A stretch of DNA of 59,559 nt from Candidatus Heimdallarchaeota archaeon (GTDB taxonomy: Archaea > Asgardarchaeota > Heimdallarchaeia > JABLTI01): the NCBI GenBank assembly GCA_030614005.1, contig JAUWKS010000016.1:1-59559 (forward strand). Reading direction: 5' to 3'. Below the pieces are notes generated by a model that was not told the origin of the DNA, did no database searches, and was given only the letters and a program-made list of their open reading frames with translations. Position numbers and translations under genes: made by a program. Each line of letters opens with the position of its first letter. Positions within the stretch are counted from its first letter, which is position 1. Of this stretch, positions 44,618 through 52,947 are shown piece by piece.

Positions 44618-44645
44618 ATACCAAAATATTCTGGTGTTTTTAAAC
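44618..44645 (+). terminator. Hairpin after the SDR gene
   Basis: AATACCA pairs with TGGTGTT (one U-G pair) around an 8-base loop, followed by TTTAAAC. It lies about 7 bases past the SDR stop codon. Confidence 0.45.
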
Positions 44646-44656
44646 TAAAAAAAGAA

Positions 44657-44711
44657 AGTCTCTAATAGAGAACTTAAACAGGAGTTCTCTACCTCTCTCC
44701 CACGAGAGACT
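44657..44711. other. Nested inverted repeats (candidate structured RNA or double terminator)
   Basis: An outer 7-bp pair, AGTCTCT (44657-44663) with AGAGACT (44705-44711), encloses a perfect 8-bp pair, AGAGAACT (44667-44674) with AGTTCTCT (44683-44690). Both are exact. The element lies between two convergent genes. Confidence 0.5.
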
Positions 44712-44742
44712 TACGAGTCTTTCAACCCCTATTTTCCTTTTC

Positions 44743-44776
44743 TTGAGTCGGGGGTGCTATTTTGCTCCCCACTCAA
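44743..44776. terminator. GC-rich hairpin between convergent genes
   Basis: TTGAGT (44743-44748) pairs with ACTCAA (44771-44776), extended by GGGG/CCCC and GC/GC with a one-base bulge, around a T-rich loop. It stands out in AT-rich DNA. A further 7-bp pair, ACTAATT/AATTAGT (44782-44802), spans the stop codon of the minus-strand gene. Confidence 0.5.
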
Positions 44777-44797
44777 AATAAACTAATTTCAATTTAA

Positions 44798-46570
44798 TTA
44801 GTAAACCTTCCAAGATTCCTTATCATAATCATATAACTCGTGGTAGGGTATGAATTTCGATTTCATTATTTTAATTGTGTAAAAAGTTGGAAAAATACCA
44901 GACTTATTGAAAAGAGTCTCAATAGTATTTCTAATTGGATGTTGGGCATTAGCTCCAGGTATTGTTAGAATTATCGAATCATAAACATTCATTTGTCCGA
45001 AAAAAGAGAAAACACGAAGCTGCTCAATAATGTCATTTATTTCTTTTTCCTTAGAAAAATCAAGCAATGGAATTTCAACATTTAAAATATCCGAACCTCG
45101 TCTATTGAAATTTAGCATAAAAAGAGAGTATGATAGAAGGTCTCTACGCCTTGCTCTAATTTCGATTTGATTGAGAAAATCCATTTTCTCACTTATGATG
45201 GAATCAGACAATTTATTTTTTTCATATAATTTGGAGAGTTCGTTAACCCAAACAGTGTAATTTGCTCTAACTAAATATCTTCCTTTTAATAGAGATAAAA
45301 AGTAAAGAAGATTATAATCAAGTGATTCTGAATAGTACTCAAATTCAGTTGAAAAATCTCGTTTTTCATCAGCAAAGAGATATTTTCTTAAATTTTCTTG
45401 TTCACCATTAACGAATGAGTTAAAATTTTCAATTGTATTTTTATACGGATAGGAAGTAACTGTGCCATAGTGAATTTTTCTTCGTACTAATTGAATACTA
45501 TAATCATCAATTAAATTCTTGTCCTTATACCTTGACAAAAGTCTTGCCAGATTATCACTTGAAGTATGAGGGCATAATAGGGTAGCAGAGTAAAGAATAG
45601 TCGATTGTTCAGTTTCACCTGAAAACAAAGACTTCAAATATGGATTCTCAGATATCTTATCAGCGATAATATCAATATTTTTCGTTTCCTTTAATGAAAC
45701 TTTAACATAATAATTATGAAGATTCAATTTTTGAAAATTGAATACTGCTCTCCAAAAAGTATAGAAAGTAGAGGTTAATCCTTCAAAATATTTTCTAACT
45801 GTAGACTGATTAACTTCTAAATTACGGCTGATTTGTTTGGTTGTTCCACCTTCAAACCCATATTTCAATAATTGATCTAATACATTGATTAATTTCCAGT
45901 TGATGTATATCGGAGCTATTACGTCATCGATTTTTACTGTTAGATTTGTTACCCAATTGCTAAAAGAACTAACTCTTTTTTCTGATGAGGGATCATCTAC
46001 ATTCGAATAATAATCAAATAATGACTTAGATGGTATATCCATACTAAATAACAGATTCAGTAAACTTTGCCATAACTGATAACTTGAATTTGCTATTTCA
46101 TCTGGAAATATTTTCGAATTAATCCGTATAAAGAGAACATTGCTTATTGAAGAAATTTTCTCAATTTCTTTGATAAATAAATAACTTAGAATATTGATCA
46201 ATGATTGATCGAAATCAGAAAATTTCCGTTTAAAAATAATTAAGAAACATGATTTAATTAAGAAAAAGTATAAGAAGAATTTTCTTGTCCTTGTTGCTGA
46301 ATCTAAAGCCCATTTTGATAGAATCAATATATTGTCTCTAAATTTTAAACCGATATCAGTGCAATTTTCTTCATCAATATCTTCAACTCTAATTTCAAAA
46401 GAAAAGTCATTATCTATTATAATTCCATAATAATCTGCAACGTTTTTTAGTAAAGCTGAAACAGCTTTATGAAAAAAAGTTTGGATAACATCAGGTTCTT
46501 CGTTTGTTTCTATTTTTTCAAGAAATTTCAGAATTTCCTTTTTGATAATGGAACTCATTATCTTATTCAA
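44798..46570 (-). CDS. Large HTH-containing protein of 590 residues, unknown
   Basis: Not recognised as a known family. The N-terminal 220 residues are helical with a long hydrophobic stretch (FFLYFFLIKSCFLIIFK). A clear helix-turn-helix follows near 235-260: GGTTKQISRNLEVNQSTVRKYF. The second half (285-590) is alpha/beta, with YVKVSLKETKNIDIIADKIS resembling an Lrp/AsnC RAM-type domain opening, and further strands (SILYSATLLCPHTSSDNLAR). It could be a sensor-type transcription factor. It directly follows, on the same strand, a 48-residue hydrophobic peptide gene. Confidence 0.7.
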   Translation of the reverse strand: MNKIMSSIIKKEILKFLEKIETNEEPDVIQTFFHKAVSALLKNVADYYGIIIDNDFSFEIRVEDIDEENCTDIGLKFRDNILILSKWALDSATRTRKFFLYFFLIKSCFLIIFKRKFSDFDQSLINILSYLFIKEIEKISSISNVLFIRINSKIFPDEIANSSYQLWQSLLNLLFSMDIPSKSLFDYYSNVDDPSSEKRVSSFSNWVTNLTVKIDDVIAPIYINWKLINVLDQLLKYGFEGGTTKQISRNLEVNQSTVRKYFEGLTSTFYTFWRAVFNFQKLNLHNYYVKVSLKETKNIDIIADKISENPYLKSLFSGETEQSTILYSATLLCPHTSSDNLARLLSRYKDKNLIDDYSIQLVRRKIHYGTVTSYPYKNTIENFNSFVNGEQENLRKYLFADEKRDFSTEFEYYSESLDYNLLYFLSLLKGRYLVRANYTVWVNELSKLYEKNKLSDSIISEKMDFLNQIEIRARRRDLLSYSLFMLNFNRRGSDILNVEIPLLDFSKEKEINDIIEQLRVFSFFGQMNVYDSIILTIPGANAQHPIRNTIETLFNKSGIFPTFYTIKIMKSKFIPYHELYDYDKESWKVY

Positions 46571-46674
46571 ATACGCTATGCTTTTATGTGTTTTTATCCC
46601 TTGATTAGAGAAAAAAAGAATTGTTGAGAAGAATGTGTATTATTTCTTCTCGATAGTGGGTACTTGTTAATTGT

Positions 46675-46821
46675 TTAAAATAAACTAGTATCGGTTGGGC
46701 TTGCGCCATTTTCGGTTTCAGATACTCCGCCAATTGCTTCGTCTAAAGTTATCCCACCAGCTACCAATAAGGAAAGCAGCATTACGACTATTGTAGTTAC
46801 TTTTGGATTGATTTTCTTCAA
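46675..46821 (-). CDS. 48-residue peptide with signal-like hydrophobic N-terminus
   Basis: Too short for routine ORF lists. From TTG 46821 the frame reads MKKINPKVTTIVVMLLSLLV, then AGGITLDEAIGGVSETENGA and SPTDTSLF. GAGG sits ten bases before the TTG. The two lysines, 15 hydrophobic residues and a small-residue AGG resemble a signal peptide or single anchor, leaving a mature part of about 25 acidic residues. No family is recognised. It lies 100 bases upstream of the 590-residue HTH protein on the same strand. Confidence 0.55.
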   Translation of the reverse strand: MKKINPKVTTIVVMLLSLLVAGGITLDEAIGGVSETENGASPTDTSLF

Positions 46822-47069
46822 CTCGTTCGAACCTCGTTAAATAATCTAGTGTGTGGATTAAGCACACTATTAAGCTAGTCTTACAAAGATAGTGCTATTT
46901 ATATTTATCGTAAAAAATAGGTCTTTATTTAATAGATAAAACATTTTTTTGAAAGTTCTACTGACAAAAATAACATTGTCCAGAGAAAGTCTAGAAACAA
47001 ACTTAAAGAAATACTCAGAAAAATGGTCTTTCAATCAAAGGAAAGCGGGACAAACCAGAAAAAAAAGAT

Positions 47070-47165
47070 TTAGTCGGCTCCTTGAGCCTCCTTAATTCTA
47101 TCTAGAAAACGTTGTGCTTCCTTTAAACGTGGATTTATTTCTAATATTTTCTGAATTGCTTCAAT
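47070..47165 (-). pseudogene. C-terminal remnant of a TPR-like protein
   Basis: The minus strand reads IEAIQKILEINPRLKEAQRF and LDRIKEAQGAD before TAA at 47070-47072. The phrase A..kileInPrlkeAq..L is typical of a tetratricopeptide repeat end. No start is available; a stop closes the frame about 50 codons upstream, and the reading becomes implausible beyond about 47165. Probably the left-over 3' end of a lost gene. Confidence 0.4.
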
Positions 47166-47172
47166 AAATAGA

Positions 47173-47463
47173 TCAAAAAAGAATGATGAATATTTTGCAG
47201 AAGCAGAGAGATTTACTCACGCATAAAAGGCAATGTTCCAGAAGTAAAATTCAAAGAATTTCTCAAGGAGTAAAAAGCAATAAACAGGGAAGCTGATGAA
47301 GAAACAATTCAATGGTTACAAAATCATATTGTTTTCATCAATGAGATGAATATAGATAGTGCAACAGTATACATCTTCTTACGTAGCTTAAATTACCAAA
47401 AATAGAAAAATGACTACTTTATTGCAAAAAGTTGCAGATTTAATTGATTTTAACATTTTGTAA
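47173..47463 (+). pseudogene. Degraded helical protein gene with an in-frame stop and frameshifts
   Basis: Pieces of one apparent protein can be read: SKKNDEYFAEAERFTHA, then in another frame KGNVPEVKFKEFLKE, an in-frame TAA (where CAA, Gln, would fit), KAINREADEETIQWLQNHIV, FINEMNIDSATVYIFLRSLN, and in a further frame MTTLLQKVADLIDFNIL. At least one stop and two frame changes are needed. No family is recognised. Confidence 0.4.
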
Positions 47464-47557
47464 AATAAAAATCACCTTTGAGAAGAAATTAAGCCCCAGA
47501 ATGTTTTTAATTTATATCGATTTATTGTTATTCAGTTTTTCTGGAGAGAGAAGAAAT

Positions 47558-48019
47558 ATGAGTGAAACAAAATACTGTCCAATCTGTGGAACAATGAATG
47601 ATACTTAAAATGTTTTTTGTGGTAACTGTGGAAGCAATATGGATCAACCAGCTAATTCAACACCCACCATCCAACCAATCCCTCAACCTCAACACTCACC
47701 ACCACAAGAAACTCAGAGAATGTATTCTACTCAATATGTAGCAAAACCCCAAACAAGTTCACCAACAACATTAGGAATTATCGGGTTTATACTGAACATT
47801 ATTACTTTTGTTGGATTGTCATGGGGGAGTTGGGTGGTCCGTCTCTATTTAGTAATAATCTTCTTTGTTGTAGCAATAGCAGGGATAATTATGTCAGCTA
47901 CTTCAATCAAGAAAAGTAGAACATTAAGTGTTGTAGGATTAGTCTTAGGAATATTAGGAGCATTGCCAATTCTTGGAGCATTGTTTATATTGATAATATT
48001 TTATATAATGATCCTATAA
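47558..48019 (+). pseudogene. Zinc-ribbon membrane protein gene interrupted by an in-frame TAA
   Basis: From ATG 47558 (GGAGAG upstream) the frame reads MSETKYCPICGTMNDT, then TAA at 47606-47608, then NVFCGNCGSNMDQPANSTP and on to 48019. The stop falls between the two CxxC pairs of a zinc ribbon. CAA (Gln) to TAA is a single C-to-T change. The remainder has a Pro/Gln linker and two or three membrane helices (TLGIIGFILNIITFVGL, YLVIIFFVVAIAGIIM, LSVVGLVLGILGALPIL) like DUF4190-type tails. Readthrough would give 153 residues; a restart at Met 47639 gives 126 residues without a ribbon. It is a likely paralogue of the intact gene at 41.2-41.7 kb. Confidence 0.75.
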
Positions 48020-48123
48020 TCTCCTTTTTTAGAACTGGTTCAGCTGAAAAAAAGTAATTATCAGATTTGAAGTAGCGTTCTAATTTTCTTATTAATAAAA
48101 TAGATTGCTTATTGGGGATTATT

Positions 48124-48237
48124 ATGAATAAAATGAAACCAATCGTCTATACTGGAATAGAAAAACAACCATCTTATTGGAGGATCAATGAGAAAATTGC
48201 TGATGCCTTCAGGATTGAACGTGAGTTCAATAAATAA
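48124..48237 (+). CDS. Small 37-residue ORF with good ribosome binding site
   Basis: ATG 48124 is preceded by GGGGATT five bases upstream and the frame reads MNKMKPIVYTGIEKQPSYWR then INEKIADAFRIEREFNK, TAA. Composition is protein-like. It may be a small protein or the surviving N-terminus of a larger gene. No family is recognised. Confidence 0.4.
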   Translation: MNKMKPIVYTGIEKQPSYWRINEKIADAFRIEREFNK

Positions 48238-48415
48238 ACACAACTCATTTTCAATAGAACTTTTTTATTCAATTTAATAAAACCACAAATATTAATGTGT
48301 TGAATTTAGAATCTAGTTTTAATTAATTTTTTTTCATATAAGTAAATTTATTGAATATTAATAGATAGAAGATCTAACAAAGCCACTACTTCATCTCTTT
48401 TCAGATGTTCAAAAA
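48238..48415. other. AT-rich intergenic stretch
   Basis: Nothing convincing is seen here. A 22-codon frame on the minus strand ending at 48348 (HLKRDEVVALLDLLSI) looks protein-like but has no start and could be chance or a remnant. Confidence 0.4.
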
Positions 48416-49870
48416 CTACTTTTGATTGATTGTGAAATAAAATGTTGCACCCTGATTTATTTCCCCTTCAGCCCAAATCTTTCCATCAAGTTTTTGAATT
48501 ATACGCTTAACAGTAGCCAAACCAATACCCGACCCTTCAAATTCTTCAATAGTATGTAATCGCTGGAAAACTCCAAAGAGTTTATCAATATATTTCATAT
48601 CAAAACCAACACCATTATCCCTTACAAAAAAGACAGTCGTGTTATCTTGATCTAATGTACCGAATTCGATTTTTGGATTGGAATTTGCTGTTGAAAATTT
48701 CAAAGCATTACCAAAGAGATTTTCAAGAATGATACGAATAAGCTTCGGATCGCTGTTAATAGACATATCTTCTTGAATGTGATATACCACTTTATAATCA
48801 GGATATAGTAAAAGTAAATCTTTCAGTATGTCATCTGCTAGATTACTTAAATCAATAGATTCTATATTATAATCAGTATAACGTAAAGTGTTTGATAACT
48901 TGAGCAAATCAGTAATTAAATGGTCCATTCTATCACTACTTTTTATTATTCTCTCGAGAAAATCTTTTCCTTCCGCATCAAGGTTACTTGAAAAATCTTG
49001 TGAAAGAGCTTTACTAAAACCCTGTATGCTTCGCAGAGGAGATTTAAGATCATGACTAACTGAATAAGAAAATGATTCGAGCTCTTCGAGAGCTTCTTTG
49101 AGTTGTAATGTTCGCTCGGTTACTTCGTCTTCGAGATGTACACTTAGTATACGGTATTTTTCTTCCGAGGATGCTAGCCGTGATTCAACGGGTGCAGCTA
49201 ACGCTGTGGTCAACATAAGCGTAATAAAAACGAAATTAAATGCATAGTTCAAAGGATGACCCCACCAAGCATAAACTGTTAATATAGTAGTTGTTGCAGT
49301 AACTGCTCCAATAATAAAAGTATAGAACATAAATAAGCGAGTAATTGTTCTTTGTTTGCGATAAATCTTCATCACAAGAAACAAAATTGGAACAAGTAAA
49401 GTAATCATCAGCAAAGCGATTACCACTAAAATAGTAAGAAACAAGAATAATTGCAACAGTATAATAATTAAAATACAAAACAAAAGTGAAACAGAAAATA
49501 TTAGTACTAGAAATTTTTTCTCATTCTTCGAATGATGTTCATCGGTTATAGGCTTAAATACTGACAAATAATATTCTTTGAATGTTGAAGCAATTACTAC
49601 TAATAATGCTATTACAATAAGACCATTACCAACATAGGCAATTTTAGGATTTACTTGTTTAAAAATAAATAAAACATGACTGATGGCGTAAATAATAATT
49701 GCTATGAACCAATCTCGAAGGTCAGGTCTTTTTCTCCAAGAAAACCAAAATATAAAGAAAGTAAAAACTACTTGTACTGCCATTAATATGTTAAGTATCA
49801 ATATAAATTGATCAACCATCAAAATCACAAGTGAATTTATTGTCTTTCCGAAATTTAACCTAGTAACCAT
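48416..49870 (-). CDS. Membrane sensor histidine kinase
   Basis: A 484-residue kinase. About seven hydrophobic helices fill residues 12-228, with a polar loop near 105-118. A short coiled coil (EEKYRILSVHLEDEVTERTL) leads to the HisKA phosphoacceptor SFSYSVSHDLKSPLRSIQGF (His273). The ATPase domain has the N-box FGNALKFSTANSNP, G1 VRDNGVGFDMKYIDKLF, F-box GVFQRLHTIEEFEG and G2 GSGIGLATVKRII. This cytochrome/bacteriophytochrome-like ATPase type is common in archaea. No response regulator is adjacent; a receiver-only protein is encoded at 5.4 kb. It precedes the ABC/FtsX cluster on the same strand and may sense membrane or peptide signals, by analogy to BceS-type arrangements. Confidence 0.9.
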   Translation of the reverse strand: MVTRLNFGKTINSLVILMVDQFILILNILMAVQVVFTFFIFWFSWRKRPDLRDWFIAIIIYAISHVLFIFKQVNPKIAYVGNGLIVIALLVVIASTFKEYYLSVFKPITDEHHSKNEKKFLVLIFSVSLLFCILIIILLQLFLFLTILVVIALLMITLLVPILFLVMKIYRKQRTITRLFMFYTFIIGAVTATTTILTVYAWWGHPLNYAFNFVFITLMLTTALAAPVESRLASSEEKYRILSVHLEDEVTERTLQLKEALEELESFSYSVSHDLKSPLRSIQGFSKALSQDFSSNLDAEGKDFLERIIKSSDRMDHLITDLLKLSNTLRYTDYNIESIDLSNLADDILKDLLLLYPDYKVVYHIQEDMSINSDPKLIRIILENLFGNALKFSTANSNPKIEFGTLDQDNTTVFFVRDNGVGFDMKYIDKLFGVFQRLHTIEEFEGSGIGLATVKRIIQKLDGKIWAEGEINQGATFYFTINQK

Positions 49871-50007
49871 TGTTGTTCTGTTATAAATCTCTTATTCTAG
49901 ATGATGTTTGCAGAATCAGCTGGAAGAGAAAAAAAAGAAGAAATATGCACTCAAAACGAGTACTAAGTGATGTTGATTAATCTTGCAAGTCTTAAATGAA
50001 TTTAATA

Positions 50008-52820
50008 TTATTTCTGAAGTAGAGTTACTATTTGTTTTCTTTGCATAGTAAATAGGAATGGTTGGAGTGTAAGTAATGTAGTGATTGAAAGGAGAGGTAT
50101 TAAAAATAGAATATAAACTGGTTTTATGTTGATCGCAATAGGAATAATAATTTGATCCATAAAAAATGGAGGAGTAATTGTTAATGCCAAATAAACTAGT
50201 AGAAAACCTATCGACAAACCAAATAAAATACTTAGAAATAAAATAAAAACAAGTTCAATTAGCAATTCTTTGTACAAATTTTTGAAAGTATTTCCAAGAG
50301 CAAAATAGATACTTTCAGCGAACTTTCTTTTATGTAAAGAAAAATTTAAACAACCAACAATTAAAGAGGAGCTAAGGAGAATAACAAGAATAGTTTCCAG
50401 ATAAAGGTAAAAATGTATGTCAGGCAAATATTTTGCAACATAATCTCTGATTGTGCTATCTACAGAGATAGCGGGATTTACTTTAGTTATAATAGAAGAT
50501 GACATTAACTTTTCAGTAACTTCAGACAAGGTATAATCAGGTTCCTTAGAGGCAAAAAATAATTCAACATTTAATAGTTGATAATCTGTTATCATACGAA
50601 TTTCATGTATAAAAACAAAATCACTATTGGTATCAGTAGATAAGCCAAATCCAGGAGCGGAATGCAAAATTCCAACTATTAAAAATGAAGAATCACCTTG
50701 CCCGTACAGAGTTTGAATGTCTCTGATTTTTATTAAATCACCTATGTTATAATTATAGATATCAGCTAATCCCTCACTGATAATTATTCCATAAGGCTGT
50801 AAGGTCAATTGATGCAATAATTCTGAAGTATTCATATTTTGATAAGAAGAAGGATAATATTTCTCATTAAAACTACTTGGATGCCATCGAGCGATACGAG
50901 CAAATTTGTCAGGATTAACACCATAGATGGTAATAGATCTGTACAAAACTTTGCCTGAGAGCTCAAAAAAAGGCATTGCTTCCGTTATTTCTTCATAGTT
51001 TCTGAGTGTATTTGAAAACTGGTAATCTGTTTCGACTGTATGAATACGTAAATCTGCTCCTTCGTTGTAAAAAATAGTTTGTTGTTCATTATTATTTAAT
51101 GAATTTGCTATTGTTAAATTGGTTATAGAAGAGGAAAAAAACACCATTGCTAATAATAGAATAACACCGATTTCATTTCTATTGGATTTGAAATTTTGAA
51201 CAAGAAAGAAACCAGTATGGGGGAACAATTTCCTAAAAATTTTCTTTGATTTGGATAGCAAGAAAACTATTCCTATTGATAAAAGAATAAGAAAACACTG
51301 GGAGAAAATTAGAAACAATGCGAGAAGAAATGCACTGTCTTTTACATGAGAGAGAGAATAAGGACTAACATAAGCGATTTCCTGAGAAAAAACAATAGAA
51401 CGATAAATCAGATAGCCCAGTAAGGACAAGGTCAATACTATCCCAGATATCAACGAAATGTTGAACAGAAATTTTATTCGTTCCTTTTTCTGCCTTTCTT
51501 CCAGCACTTGGTTAATCGAGTGATTCGTTCGAAGCACTACAAATAGAATAGTAGTAAAAATGAAAATTGCTAAAGTGATAAAATAAGAGAGAAAAGGAAA
51601 TTTCAGTACAGCAAGAAAGGTAGTAAAAACTTCAAACGAAGAATTTCCAGATGACAATGTGGGAATCAATGCTGCAAAGAGAAATGAACAAAGCAAAGAG
51701 ATAAGGGATACAAAAAGTATGATTAGAGTAAACTCGGTGCTTAACAAGCTGATAATTTGATTTCGACCAGCATTTCTAGCTGCCAAAGTTTTGATACTAT
51801 TTTTTCTCTCAGCAATAATAAGATTAGAAACAATCAGTGATGACAATAATCCCAAAGTGACAATTGGGATAAGAATAATGAAGTATAAATTTGCTTGATG
51901 AAATGCTAAAGATAATTCGGTGAAAGGTTCTTCGAGAAGATAAGCAAATATCGAAGGATTTCTAGTAGTCAAAATATCGCGGAAATATACCGCCTGAGAA
52001 TAGAGACCATCTATTCCATTTTGAGACATAAACTCATTAGTTAATTTTGACAGAATAATAGGATATAATCCATTGTCCTCCATTAGCTCGATATCTAAAC
52101 CATCAAGATTGTCACGCAAGAAAATAACAGAATTATAAAGATAATTACGAGCAAAAGCTTCTTGTAACGTTGTGAATGAGGGTATCACTTGGTAAATACC
52201 TCGAACAGTTACATTGTAAAAATGAAGAGGTTGATAAGCTAATAGTATTGTATGATAACCAATTTCTGGGCTATTTCGACAGATACTAAGATTTATCTGC
52301 ATCCCAGGAACAATCATTTGATTGGTGGCAATTGATAGCTGTTGTGCTTGACTAGTACTAAGAAGCACTTCATTCTCTTCTAGAGAAAAATCACATCAAC
52401 AGTAAATTGATGGTCAATACGTTCTAGAGCTTCTTGTGTTGGCAATAACAAGGAAGAAAGGAATACTGGTCTTTCTTGATCCAATTGTGATTCATACGGA
52501 AGAAAGGAGTAAAATGGATCTTTATCCACTGCATTGAATAACGCACTGTTATAATAATATTCATCAGCAGAAAGGACTTCTGATTGATTTTCAAGCCAGC
52601 TAGTTATATCATGTATTGTAGCCGGATTAAAAGAATGAATTCTCAATTCGTAATCTACATCACCCATGAAATCATCAATAAGAAAATCTTCAGAAGATTG
52701 CGACCAGAGAGTCAAGGAAAATAGAATAGTCATTGAAATAAAGATACTAAGAGCAAAGAGTAGCGTCTTTCGCTTATGGTTCATAATATTCCGAAATGAA
52801 TGGGTTAGAAAAAACCTCAT
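50008..52820 (-). pseudogene. FtsX/MacB-like ABC permease split by a one-base frameshift
   Basis: Two frames make one protein. The first (52820 to 52380, 146 residues) starts MRFFLTHSFRNIMNHKRKTL with one membrane helix and an extracellular part ending QFTVDVIFL. The second (786 residues) continues as SLEENEVLLSTSQAQQLSIA, with seven or more further helices, FtsX-like cores and a second ectodomain. Adding one T to the T5 run (A5 at 52386-52390 on the plus strand) joins them as VDVIFSLEENEVLL, giving about 936 residues, close to the 965-residue neighbour. It may be a true mutation, a programmed slip or a homopolymer sequencing error. It would pair with the other permease and the double ATPase. 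Confidence 0.82.
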
Positions 52821-52947
52821 TATAACCGACCCTTCTATTCCTCAATGGACTATTATGGTTTGAATACTTAACTATTATCCAAAATTTTTTTGGTTTAATC
52901 TATTTAAATTAAATGTAAAATTTTGTAGGAAAAAATCCCCTTTTTAC

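Larger units (their letters stand above)
46822..47557. other. Gene-poor stretch with decayed coding remnants
   Basis: No intact gene is seen here. The first 240 bases are AT-rich and carry the likely promoter of the peptide gene; on the minus strand ATTAAATAAAG occurs near 46924-46934. The rest holds the two remnants annotated separately, and the last 90 bases lead to the zinc-ribbon gene. Confidence 0.5.

Noticed and set aside
44743..44776. GC-rich hairpin as end of an insertion sequence
   Set aside because: No transposase, target duplication or matching terminal repeat is nearby; a terminator explains it better.
48348..48416. Short minus-strand frame HLKRDEVVALLDLLSI after the kinase gene
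   Set aside because: Only 22 codons, no start, and not in the kinase frame; it is too little to call a gene or remnant.
49979..49999. Near-match of AATCTTG.AAGTCTT.AATGAA to 57753-57775
   Set aside because: About 21 bases with two differences, AT-rich, without flanking similarity; it may be chance and defines no element.
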